64,000 nucleotides of DNA, from assembly GCF_000518485.1 (NCBI RefSeq), contig NZ_JADR01000008.1, positions 124,001 through 188,000 of the forward strand, read 5' to 3'. A program made the position numbers and the translations under genes. Below are positions 1 to 8,140 of the stretch, piece by piece. Source of the stretch: Olleya marilimosa CAM030. Its GTDB lineage: Bacteria > Bacteroidota > Bacteroidia > Flavobacteriales > Flavobacteriaceae. Under the pieces are notes generated by a model, which worked only from the letters and a program-made list of their open reading frames with translations, was not told the DNA's origin and ran no database searches. Numbering within the stretch: position 1 is the stretch's first letter; every line of letters starts with the position of its first letter.

Positions 1-25
1 TGGGTATAAATTTATAGAAGATTAA
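1..25 (+). CDS. C-terminal end of an OmpR-family response regulator (partial)
   Basis: Only the last seven codons are in the window. In the frame of positions 2-25 they read GYKFIED and stop, which matches the usual end of the OmpR/PhoB winged-helix domain (RG-x-GYKF). The histidine kinase begins 3 bp after this stop, the normal layout of a two-component operon. The DNA-binding helix is outside the window, so its target cannot be read. It is the partner of the adjacent kinase by position. The family call rests on a very short tail. Confidence 0.6.
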
Positions 26-28
26 TCC

Positions 29-1291
29 GTGTCTAAAAAAATAAAACTTATAAAAAAAACATCCAAAACCTTCTTAATTACTGGGTTGTTTTTAGCATTG
101 CTGAGTTCCATAGCTTTGTTCTTTTATACCAGCCATCTTTTAAAAAGTGAAGTTGAAGAGGTTTTGTATTCCACAGAAGCAAGAGTTGAAGCTGCCTTAA
201 AAAATAATCGAAAAATATACTCATTACCACCAGTTACAGAGGTTCGGGAGGTTGAAATTTTAGGAAAAGAAATATTAAAGGACACCATCATTTATGATCC
301 TTCAGAAGATGAAATGGAATTGTTTCGAGAACTATCCACCTACAAAGCAATCAATGGGAAAAACTATCAGATAACCATTAGAAATATGGTCGTCGAATCT
401 GAAGATTTTGCTTTAGCCATTGTTATCTCAAATATAGCCATATTCGTTTTAGCTTTCATATTTTTATTTTATTTCAATACCACAAGAAATCTTCAGTTAT
501 GGAGTCCTTTTTTCAAGAATTTAGAGCAGATGAAACGATTCTCGCTCACATCAAAAGAGCCATTGCGTTTAGTTGATAGCGATGTTTTAGAGTTTTCAGA
601 ATTAAAAACCGAAATTGAGACATTAACAGATAAAGTAAGGTCAGATTATGAGAGTTTAAAGCAGTTTACGGAAGATGTCTCGCACGAAATGCAAACGCCT
701 TTAGCAATCATTCAGGCAAAAATTGATAACCTTATTAATGAGCAGGAGATAAGTGATAAACAGTTTGAGCAAGTTACCTCTATTCAAAAAGATATTCAAC
801 GCTTAAAACAACTTAATAAGAGAATAACGACCTTAACTAAAATTGACAATAATCAATTTATAAATATTGAAAATATCAACCTATCAGATTTAATAAAGGA
901 AAAGATTGAAAGCTTTAAAGAGCTTCAATTTGCAAATCTCGTTTACACTTTAAAAAACGAATTATTTGTTTCTATGGATGCCTACTTAGCAGATATTTTC
1001 ATTAATAACTTGGTTTCAAATGCCATAAAACACAGTAAAAAAAATGAAGAGATTGCTGTCGTCACAAAAGATAACTTACTCATTATTTCAAATTTTGGAG
1101 AAAAGGCCTTGGCACATCCCGAAAATTTGTTTTTACGTTTTTATCGAGAATCTAACGCCAATCAATCCACAGGTTTAGGATTGGCAATCGTTAAGAAAAT
1201 ATGTGATTTATATGGGTTTAAAATCTCATATCAATTTGAGGTTGACCACCATGTATTTTCAATAGATTTTTCAGTTGTAAATAAAAGTTAA
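29..1291 (+). CDS. Sensor histidine kinase of a two-component system
   Basis: Membrane-bound sensor kinase that would phosphorylate the response regulator ending at 25. It has a short cytoplasmic start, a membrane segment at about residues 19-36, a periplasmic sensor of about 90 residues, and a second membrane segment at about 128-150. The phospho-accepting H-box is DVSHEMQTPL with His219. The ATPase domain shows the N-box (NLVSNAIKHS) and G-box (STGLGLAIVKKIC). The start is GTG at 29, 3 bp after the preceding stop. It lies upstream of metal-efflux genes, so a metal or envelope signal is plausible, but the sensor domain has no clear metal motif. The family is certain; the signal is unknown. 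Confidence 0.9.
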   Translation: MSKKIKLIKKTSKTFLITGLFLALLSSIALFFYTSHLLKSEVEEVLYSTEARVEAALKNNRKIYSLPPVTEVREVEILGKEILKDTIIYDPSEDEMELFRELSTYKAINGKNYQITIRNMVVESEDFALAIVISNIAIFVLAFIFLFYFNTTRNLQLWSPFFKNLEQMKRFSLTSKEPLRLVDSDVLEFSELKTEIETLTDKVRSDYESLKQFTEDVSHEMQTPLAIIQAKIDNLINEQEISDKQFEQVTSIQKDIQRLKQLNKRITTLTKIDNNQFINIENINLSDLIKEKIESFKELQFANLVYTLKNELFVSMDAYLADIFINNLVSNAIKHSKKNEEIAVVTKDNLLIISNFGEKALAHPENLFLRFYRESNANQSTGLGLAIVKKICDLYGFKISYQFEVDHHVFSIDFSVVNKS

Positions 1292-1310
1292 GAGAAAGCA
1301 TAACGTTATT

Positions 1311-1325
1311 TGCAATACCATTGCA
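1311..1325. promoter_or_regulatory. Perfect 15-bp palindrome, candidate Fur-family operator
   Basis: TGCAAT-ACC-ATTGCA is a perfect inverted repeat that ends 12 bp before the -7 element (TATCTTTG, 1338-1345) of the DUF6660 gene and the CzcA transcript. A near-identical copy lies at 7726-7740, just after the fur-family gene. The position fits repression by the Fur-family protein encoded at 7308-7721. The sequence is seen directly; the regulator assignment is inference. Confidence 0.55.
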
Positions 1326-1337
1326 TTAAATAATTTA

Positions 1338-1345
1338 TATCTTTG
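1338..1345 (+). promoter_or_regulatory. Bacteroidota -7 promoter element (TATCTTTG)
   Basis: The octamer fits the consensus TAnnTTTG exactly. It ends only 5 bp before the ATG at 1351, so transcription would start at or within a few bases of the start codon, giving a nearly leaderless mRNA. The same octamer in the same relation to an ATG is found at 10132-10139. Confidence 0.6.
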
Positions 1346-1350
1346 CTACG

Positions 1351-1662
1351 ATGAAATTTTTAGCTTTTATATTATCAATTTATATTTTCGCGCTTAATTT
1401 AGCACCTTGCGAAGATTATACTACGCTTGATAATGAGGTGCAAACTGAGATTTCACAAGGTATGGACAATGACCATCAACATCAAGATTCTGGTTTATGT
1501 TCGCCTTTTTGCATTTGTCAATGCTGCCATGTAAGTGCTGTGAATTTTGATATTCCAGATTTAAAATTAGACATATCTTTTATTTCCACAAAAGATGTTT
1601 TATACCTAAGCGGTTCAGAAAAAGACTTCACAAATTCCGTTTTACAACCACCACAAGTGTAA
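1351..1662 (+). CDS. Small secreted Cys/His-rich protein, DUF6660-like
   Basis: A 103-residue protein with an N-terminal signal peptide (about residues 1-17), then an acidic His-containing stretch (DNDHQHQD) and a cysteine cluster (CSPFCICQCCH). It ends in a QPPQV tail. The size and pattern match DUF6660-type small proteins that often precede heavy-metal RND pumps in flavobacteria. It probably acts in the periplasm, perhaps binding or buffering metal, but no biochemical role is established. It is the first gene after the palindrome and promoter, about 100 bp ahead of the CzcA fusion gene, and probably shares its transcript. Confidence 0.65.
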   Translation: MKFLAFILSIYIFALNLAPCEDYTTLDNEVQTEISQGMDNDHQHQDSGLCSPFCICQCCHVSAVNFDIPDLKLDISFISTKDVLYLSGSEKDFTNSVLQPPQV

Positions 1663-1667
1663 TGAAT

Positions 1668-1682
1668 ACCTGCTACGCAGGT
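1668..1682. repeat. Short hairpin between the DUF6660 and CzcA genes
   Basis: ACCTGC-TAC-GCAGGT forms a perfect 6-bp stem, 6 bp after the stop codon at 1662. No T-tract follows, so it is more likely an mRNA-stability hairpin or a small repeat than a terminator. Confidence 0.4.
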
Positions 1683-1759
1683 GTATTATAAATCTATGCT
1701 ACCATCGATACTCTTTGGTAACTATTCTTTATTTATAAATTCATTATAACTATAATTCT

Positions 1760-4700
1760 ATGATTAATAAAATCATTGATTTTTCAATCAATAACAAATT
1801 CATTATTGGTTTGCTAACGCTTACCATTGTTGGAGCTGGTATTTGGAGTATGACTCAAGTACCTATCGATGCGGTACCAGATATTACCAACAACCAAGTA
1901 CAAGTCATTACGCAAGCACCAAATTTAGGAACAGAGGATATTGAGCAAATCATAACCTATCCAGTAGAGGTAGCAATGAGCAATCTACCTAATGTCCAAG
2001 AAATTCGTTCAATTTCTCGTTTTGGCTTATCAGTTGTTACCATTGTTTTTGACGATGATATGGGAACGTATCTGCCACGTCAATTAGTCGCTGAAAAACT
2101 CAACGACATTAAAGAACAAATTCCCGAGGGATTCGGAGAACCTTCAATGGGTCCTATTTCATCTGGTCTAGGAGAAATATATCAATACACACTTAAAGTC
2201 AAACCAGAATACAAAGAGAAATATTCAGTTACTGATTTGCGCACCATGCAAGATTGGATAGTACAGCGTCAAATGGCAATGGTAGAAGGTGTTGTTGAAG
2301 TTAATGCTATTGGCGGAAAAATTAAGCAATATGAAGTCGCTGTTGATCCAAATGAGTTGCGAGCAATCGGATTAACAATTACCGATGTCTTTGAGGCTCT
2401 AGAAAACAACAATCAAAATACAGGTGGTGCATATATCGAAAAGAACCATCAAGCCAATTTTATACGTGGCGAAGGTTTAGTGCGTAGTTTGGATGATATT
2501 AAAAAAATAACAGTAAGAAACGTCAATAATATTCCTATAACTATTGGCGATATTGCCAAAGTACAATTTGGTTCAGCTATTCGTTATGGTGCATTAACAC
2601 AAGATGGCGAAGGAGAAGTTGTAGGTGGTTTGGTAATGATGCTTAAAGGAGCAAACTCAAACGATGTTATTGAGAATGTAAAAGAGCGAATGACTCAAAT
2701 AGAAAAGTCATTACCAGAAGGTGTGATTATTGAACCTTTATTAGACCGAAGTAAGTTAATAGCAGAAACTACATCAACTGTAGCAACAAACCTTATTGAA
2801 GGTGCATTAATAGTAATATTTGTACTCATCTTTTTATTAGGAAATTGGAGAGGTGGTTTAATAGTGGCATCCACTATTCCGTTATCGTTGTTGTTTGCAT
2901 TTATCCTTATGAATGTGTTTGATGTTTGGGCTAATTTAATGAGCTTAGGAGCAATAGATTTCGGTATTATTGTAGATGGTGCTGTAATTATTGTAGAAAG
3001 CACAGTTTTTCTTATTGCATCACAAGTACTAAAGAAAAGGAAATTGACATCCAAAGAGCGTGATGGTGTTGCAGCTGATGCTTCAAAAAAAATGATGAAT
3101 GCTGCGTTTTTCGGTCAGCTTATTATCCTTATTGTTTTTCTTCCAATTCTGGCTTTACAAGGTATTGAAGGGAAAATGTTTAAACCAATGGCATTGACTT
3201 TTATTTTTGCAATGATTGGTGCCATGGTTCTTTGTTTGACGTATGTGCCAATGATGTCTGCTTTGATTTTAAGAGCACCAAAGTCAGACAAAAAATCTTA
3301 TGGCGACAAATTTGTGCATTGGGTAGAAGGTAAATACCAACCTTTATTAGAAAAAGCCTTAAAAAAAGGAAAACTAATAATTGGTGTTTCTGTTGTTCTA
3401 TTCGGTATTGCAGTCTTTATGTTTACACGAATGGGTGGCGAATTTATACCACAACTCGATGAAGGCGACATTGCGTTTCACGCCATTTTAAAACCAGGCA
3501 GTTCCCTTACAGAAACTATTGAAACGACTACAAAAATTGAACAAATTGTAAAAGCAAAGTTTCCAGAAGTTGAGAAAATTGTAAGTCGAATTGGTGTTGC
3601 TGAAATTCCAACAGATCCCATGCCAATGGATATTGCAGATGTTTTTGTGATTTTGAAACCAAAAAGCGAATGGACTACGGTAGCATCTAAAGATGAACTC
3701 ATCGAAAAAATGAAAGAAGCTGTTGAAATAATTCCTGGTGTTAACTATGAATTTACACAACCTATCGAAATGCGCTTTAATGAATTACTTGAAGGTGTTA
3801 GAGAGGACATTGCCATAAAACTTTACGGAGAAGATATAAATATACTGTCTCAAAAAGCAGAAGAAATATCTAAAATTATAGCTGGTACTGAAGGTATTGG
3901 AGATATGAAAGCGGAAGCCACAACAGGGTTGCCACAAATGACCATTACGTATAATAGAAATAAATTAGCTCAATACGGACTGCAAATAAATACGTTGAAT
4001 CAAATCGTTCAAACAGCTTTTGCAGGCGGTACAGCAGGTATTATTTTTGAAGGCGAAAAGCGATTTGATTTAGTGGTAAGATTGAATTCTCAAAACCGAA
4101 AGGATATTTCAGATGTTCAAAATTTATATATCAATTTACCGTCTGGTACTCAAATTCCACTTCGTGAAGTTGCAGATATAAGTTACAAAGGAGGTCCAAT
4201 GCAAATAAGCAGGGATAATACAAATAGAAGAACCTATGTTGGTATCAATGTAAGAGGACGTGATGTAAAATCTTTGGTAATGGAAATAAAGTCAAAGTTA
4301 GATGCTAAATTAGAATTACCAACAGGTTATTTTATTCGTTATGGAGGTGCATTTGAAAATTTAGAACGTGCAAGTAATCGCTTACTAACAGTTGTACCAA
4401 TTGCGTTATTACTCATTTTTGTACTTATTTATTTTGCTTTAAAATCGTTGCCACAAACCTTAATGATTTACATCGCGATTCCTATGGCAACCATTGGTGG
4501 TGTAGTAGCATTGTGGTTAAGGGATATGCCATTTAGTATTTCAGCAGGCGTAGGTTTTATTGTTTTGTTTGGCGTTGCTGTTCTTAACGGTCTGGTAATG
4601 ATAAGCGGACTGAATGAACTTAAAGAAGAAGGTGTCACCAATCTTAAAGATAGAATTATAGAGGGAACAAAACGAAGAATTAGACCAATTATGTTAACCG

Positions 4701-6094
4701 CTTTTACAGATGTTTTAGGCTTTTTACCTATGGCAATTTCGGCATCAGCTGGTGCAGAAGTACAACGGCCTTTAGCAACGGTTGTAATTGGTGGTTTATT
4801 AACATCTACACTATTAACATTGTTCGTTTTACCTATATTATATCATTGGGTAGAAAACAAATCATTCAAGTTTAGAGCAGACAAAAAAGTGATTACAGTT
4901 ACTGCTATGGTAGCTTTTATGTTTTTGTTACCAATAACAGGAAACGCCCAAGAAGTTAACGATACGTTGCCAATCATTTCGATGAATGAAGCGGTTAAAT
5001 TATCAAAAGAAAATTTTCCGCTTTTAAAACAAAAGCAATTAGAAATCAGCAAACAAGAGCAGTTAAAAAGTACAGCTTATGATTTTGGAACGACTCAAAT
5101 TTTTACTGGAGGCGAGGAAATTAATAACGGAAATGGTATTTATACAACTATAGGAATTGGTCAAAGCAACATTGATGTGTTTGGTATTTCTGCAAAAAAA
5201 CGATTGCAAGAACAACGCATTCAACTAGCTCAAAAAGCGTTTCAACTTTCAGAATTAGATTTAGAATTGGAAGTGAAAAAAGCCTGGGCAAATGCCTTGC
5301 AGAGTAAAAGGAATTATAATTTATACAGAGAGTTAGATTCAATTTATACCAATTTTGAAAAAGCAGTAGCATTAAATTATGAAGTAGAAGCGATTTCAAG
5401 GTTAGAATATTCAGCAGCTAAAAATCAAGCTTTACAGATTCAAAATAAATTTATGCAATCAAAAAGTGAATATAGTATTGCATTACAACAGTTAAACCTA
5501 TGGTTGGTTTCTGATACATTCTATACCGTTCCCAATGATTTTGAAATCACTAGTGAAATTGATGTTGATACTTTTAACTTAGAAGAACATCCCTTATATG
5601 GTATAGCACAATTACAGGTAACAGAAGCAGAAGCCACATATAAAGCTGCCAAAGCAGATAATTTACCCAAGTTAAATTTTCAAGGTGGTTTACAAAACTT
5701 AAATGGTAATTCAGGGTTTTATACCTATCAAGCAGGTGTTTCCATTCCTTTTTTGTCTGGTACAAATAAAGCAAAGGTTAAAACCGCAAAAATCGATAAG
5801 GAAATTGCTGATACGAACATTCAGTTCAAAAAACAAGAAGTACAATCCAAGTTTGTACAATCAAAAGAGAATTATCAAAAATGGAAAACGTCTTGGTTTT
5901 TCTATAAAAATGAGGTGTTACCACTTGTGAAAGAACAAAAATTGGGGGCTTTATTTGCCTATAAAGAAGGAGAGATAGATTATACAGGGTTTACACAACT
6001 CATAAAAGAAGCTATTCAATCTGAATTACAAGCTCAAGAAGCATTAATAAATTATTTAGAAAGCACATTTCAACTACAATATTTTAATAAATAA
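1760..6094 (+). CDS. czcA: CzcA-type heavy-metal RND pump fused to a TolC-like outer-membrane factor
   Basis: Proton-driven efflux pump of 1444 residues; normal CzcA/CusA proteins are about 1020-1050. Residues 1 to about 1035 are a full HME-type RND protein with the proton-relay motif DFGIIVDGAVIIVE (D400, D406, E413; these correspond to CzcA D402, D408, E415). The methionines of the copper-binding triad of CusA are replaced by other residues, which favours Zn/Cd/Co over Cu/Ag. Residues 1044-1064 form a hydrophobic stretch ending GNAQ that looks like a signal peptide. Residues of about 1065-1444 are a TolC/CusC-like coiled-coil outer-membrane factor. Inner-membrane pump and outer-membrane channel are thus translated as one chain. 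The adaptor follows after 4 bp. Confidence 0.9.
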   Translation: MINKIIDFSINNKFIIGLLTLTIVGAGIWSMTQVPIDAVPDITNNQVQVITQAPNLGTEDIEQIITYPVEVAMSNLPNVQEIRSISRFGLSVVTIVFDDDMGTYLPRQLVAEKLNDIKEQIPEGFGEPSMGPISSGLGEIYQYTLKVKPEYKEKYSVTDLRTMQDWIVQRQMAMVEGVVEVNAIGGKIKQYEVAVDPNELRAIGLTITDVFEALENNNQNTGGAYIEKNHQANFIRGEGLVRSLDDIKKITVRNVNNIPITIGDIAKVQFGSAIRYGALTQDGEGEVVGGLVMMLKGANSNDVIENVKERMTQIEKSLPEGVIIEPLLDRSKLIAETTSTVATNLIEGALIVIFVLIFLLGNWRGGLIVASTIPLSLLFAFILMNVFDVWANLMSLGAIDFGIIVDGAVIIVESTVFLIASQVLKKRKLTSKERDGVAADASKKMMNAAFFGQLIILIVFLPILALQGIEGKMFKPMALTFIFAMIGAMVLCLTYVPMMSALILRAPKSDKKSYGDKFVHWVEGKYQPLLEKALKKGKLIIGVSVVLFGIAVFMFTRMGGEFIPQLDEGDIAFHAILKPGSSLTETIETTTKIEQIVKAKFPEVEKIVSRIGVAEIPTDPMPMDIADVFVILKPKSEWTTVASKDELIEKMKEAVEIIPGVNYEFTQPIEMRFNELLEGVREDIAIKLYGEDINILSQKAEEISKIIAGTEGIGDMKAEATTGLPQMTITYNRNKLAQYGLQINTLNQIVQTAFAGGTAGIIFEGEKRFDLVVRLNSQNRKDISDVQNLYINLPSGTQIPLREVADISYKGGPMQISRDNTNRRTYVGINVRGRDVKSLVMEIKSKLDAKLELPTGYFIRYGGAFENLERASNRLLTVVPIALLLIFVLIYFALKSLPQTLMIYIAIPMATIGGVVALWLRDMPFSISAGVGFIVLFGVAVLNGLVMISGLNELKEEGVTNLKDRIIEGTKRRIRPIMLTAFTDVLGFLPMAISASAGAEVQRPLATVVIGGLLTSTLLTLFVLPILYHWVENKSFKFRADKKVITVTAMVAFMFLLPITGNAQEVNDTLPIISMNEAVKLSKENFPLLKQKQLEISKQEQLKSTAYDFGTTQIFTGGEEINNGNGIYTTIGIGQSNIDVFGISAKKRLQEQRIQLAQKAFQLSELDLELEVKKAWANALQSKRNYNLYRELDSIYTNFEKAVALNYEVEAISRLEYSAAKNQALQIQNKFMQSKSEYSIALQQLNLWLVSDTFYTVPNDFEITSEIDVDTFNLEEHPLYGIAQLQVTEAEATYKAAKADNLPKLNFQGGLQNLNGNSGFYTYQAGVSIPFLSGTNKAKVKTAKIDKEIADTNIQFKKQEVQSKFVQSKENYQKWKTSWFFYKNEVLPLVKEQKLGALFAYKEGEIDYTGFTQLIKEAIQSELQAQEALINYLESTFQLQYFNK

Positions 6095-6098
6095 GAAA

Positions 6099-7304
6099 AT
6101 GAAAAACACACGATATATAATCTTAACATTACTAACAGTTTCACTTTTAGTAGTTGCCTGTGGAAATAAAGAAAGCCATAAAGAAGGCGATGGTCATGCA
6201 CACAATGAAGATGTAAAGCCAGAAGCCGAAGAAGCTCATAGTGATGAAGAAGAAGTGATGCTATCACAACAACAGTTTGATGCCTTAAAAATGAAAACAG
6301 ACACCCTAGCATTGCGTAATATGAGCGGTTATGTAGAAGCCAATGGCACATTAGAAGTACCACCACAAAACGAAGCAGCAATAACTTCTGTAGTTGGTGC
6401 AAATGTGGTATCAATAAAAGTTATTGAAGGCGATAAAGTTAATAAAGGTCAAGTGGTTGCATATTTATCTCATCCTAATATTATAAAAATGCAGACCGAT
6501 TATTTAAATGCTTTTAGCAACAGTAATTTTTTAAAGAAGAACTATGAACGTCAGCAAAAATTATATGATGCAGGAGTTGGCTCTGGTGCAAGTTTTCAAA
6601 AAGCCGAAGCAGAATATGATGCCTCTAAAGCTATGGTAAATGGATTGGAAGCTCAATTGAGACTATTAAACATAAACACGTCATCAGTACGAAATGGAAC
6701 CATTGCTCAAAGTATATCATTACGTAGTCCAATAGAAGGCTTTGTCCAAAAAGTTGAAGTAAAAACAGGACAATATGTAGAACCGCAAACCGAACTTTTT
6801 GAAATCGTAAACACGCATCACGTTCATGCAGATTTAATGGTGTTCGAAAAAGACGTTTATAAAGTAAAGAAAGGTCAAAAAGTGATTTTCAATTTACAAT
6901 CTAATACAGACGAAGATCTTACAGCAGAAATCTATTCGGTAAGCAAAACTTTTGAAGATAATCCTAAAGCACTACACGTCCATGCTGAAATTGAAAACAA
7001 AAAAGGGAATCTAATTCCAGGAATGTATATTAAAGGTAAAATTCAAGTTGAGAACGCAGAAACTCATGCATTGCCAGAAAGCGCAATTATAAAAGAAGGC
7101 GATAGATTTTATGTCTTTTCAGTAGAAAAAGAAAATGACGATTGGAGTTTTAAACCTATTGAAGTGCTTTTAGGAGCAAAAGATGGCAATTGGGTAGCTG
7201 TTCAATTTACTGAAGAACAAGATAAAATCACAAAATTCGCTTATAACAATGCGTATTATTTAATAGCCGAAATGAAAAAAGGCGAAGCAGAACACGAACA
7301 TTAG
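6099..7304 (+). CDS. czcB: RND efflux periplasmic adaptor lipoprotein (CzcB/CusB family)
   Basis: The 401-residue adaptor bridges the inner-membrane pump and the outer-membrane channel. It has a lipoprotein signal with lipobox VVAC near residue 21, then a His/Glu-rich linker (SHKEGDGHAHNE). Barrel-sandwich/lipoyl halves flank a coiled coil at about residues 140-190, and a beta-barrel domain follows. It starts 4 bp after the CzcA-TolC fusion, so the two are one operon. The His-rich N-terminus may bind metal. It lacks the heavy-metal-binding CPMHP domain found in the second adaptor at 22701-24416. Its partner is clear from position; the substrate is inferred from the pump. Confidence 0.88.
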   Translation: MKNTRYIILTLLTVSLLVVACGNKESHKEGDGHAHNEDVKPEAEEAHSDEEEVMLSQQQFDALKMKTDTLALRNMSGYVEANGTLEVPPQNEAAITSVVGANVVSIKVIEGDKVNKGQVVAYLSHPNIIKMQTDYLNAFSNSNFLKKNYERQQKLYDAGVGSGASFQKAEAEYDASKAMVNGLEAQLRLLNINTSSVRNGTIAQSISLRSPIEGFVQKVEVKTGQYVEPQTELFEIVNTHHVHADLMVFEKDVYKVKKGQKVIFNLQSNTDEDLTAEIYSVSKTFEDNPKALHVHAEIENKKGNLIPGMYIKGKIQVENAETHALPESAIIKEGDRFYVFSVEKENDDWSFKPIEVLLGAKDGNWVAVQFTEEQDKITKFAYNNAYYLIAEMKKGEAEHEH

Positions 7305-7307
7305 ATT

Positions 7308-7721
7308 ATGCAAACCATAGAACAATTATTAGAGTTAAAAAATATTCGCGTTACGGCAATGCGTTTATTGATTTATAAGTTTCTTGCAGAGAAACAAGTA
7401 GCAGTAACATTAAGTGATATAGAAAATGCTTTTGAAAAAGCAGATAGAACTACATTGTACAGAACTATTAAAACATTCGAGGAAAAAGACATTGTACATC
7501 AAATAGATGATGGTACAGGTATTACCAAATATGCTTTATGTGAACAAGGTTGTAGTTGTGATATAAATAAAGATTTACACTTACATTTCCATTGTAACAA
7601 TTGTAATGAAACCATTTGCTTAACAGACCATAAAATACCAAAAATTAAAGTGCCTGATGGCTTTGTTTCAGAAAATGTAAACTTGGTTGTAAAAGGTATA
7701 TGTGATAAGTGTAGTGGATAA
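7308..7721 (+). CDS. Fur-family metal-responsive repressor
   Basis: A 137-residue winged-helix regulator of the Fur superfamily. The DNA-binding domain covers about residues 1-80 with the recognition region DRTTLYRTIKTFEEK. The dimer/metal domain has HLHFHCNNC and a final CDKC, giving two CxxC pairs typical of the structural zinc site. It is the third gene of the zinc/cadmium-type efflux operon (3 bp after the adaptor stop). It probably controls the operon itself through the palindromes at 1311-1325 and 7726-7740. Whether it senses zinc or another metal cannot be told from sequence. Confidence 0.88.
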   Translation: MQTIEQLLELKNIRVTAMRLLIYKFLAEKQVAVTLSDIENAFEKADRTTLYRTIKTFEEKDIVHQIDDGTGITKYALCEQGCSCDINKDLHLHFHCNNCNETICLTDHKIPKIKVPDGFVSENVNLVVKGICDKCSG

Positions 7722-7725
7722 CAAA

Positions 7726-7740
7726 TGCACTTCCATTGCA
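7726..7740. promoter_or_regulatory. Second copy of the candidate Fur-family operator
   Basis: TGCACT-TCC-ATTGCA matches the perfect palindrome at 1311-1325 in both spacing and sequence, with one mismatch within the arms. It lies 5 bp after the fur-family stop and about 30 bp upstream of the DUF3703 start, where a weak -7-like TACTTTTA follows. The gap suggests a second promoter for the DUF3703 and P-type ATPase genes under the same repressor. Confidence 0.5.
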
Positions 7741-7771
7741 CTAACGATTGTACTACTTTTATTCAAAATTA

Positions 7772-8140
7772 ATGGATATGAAGTTTAATACTAAAATACC
7801 TAAACCTCTTAAACAGGCTTATATAGAAGAATTAAAACAATACAGTTTCTGTTTAGAAAATAAGCAGTATAATAATGCTTGGTATCATTTAGAACGCAGT
7901 CATATCATAGGGCAATCTTACCCAATAGAACATACCTATTCACATTGGTTAATGCTAAAGTTTGGATTTATGCAAAAAGATACTAAAGAAGTACTCGGCC
8001 AAATTATTAGGTTACTTGTTGGTGGTTGGAAATCATTTATTGACCACGTGCCACTTGGTAACACAGGCAGTGCAAACGTACCACCATTAAAATCTATGCC
8101 TATACCTAATGATATTAAAAATTTATTCAATTCAAAATGA
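7772..8140 (+). CDS. DUF3703 family protein
   Basis: A cytosolic protein of about 122 residues with no signal peptide. It resembles DUF3703, a family of unknown biochemistry regularly found beside heavy-metal ATPases. Visible conserved features are YNNAWYHLERSHIIGQ, a His-containing EHTYSHWLMLKF, and the tail segment VPLGNTGSANVPP. The reading frame extends upstream to a TTG at 7748, but the ATG at 7772 (or 7778) is preferred because the upstream part overlaps the promoter region. The stop overlaps the next start (ATGA at 8137), so it is translationally coupled to the ATPase. Confidence 0.75.
   Translation: MDMKFNTKIPKPLKQAYIEELKQYSFCLENKQYNNAWYHLERSHIIGQSYPIEHTYSHWLMLKFGFMQKDTKEVLGQIIRLLVGGWKSFIDHVPLGNTGSANVPPLKSMPIPNDIKNLFNSK

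Noticed and set aside
1-1291. Assigning the first two-component system as a copper sensor (CusRS)
   Set aside because: The regulator is almost fully outside the window and the sensor domain shows no metal motif; position next to efflux genes alone is not enough.
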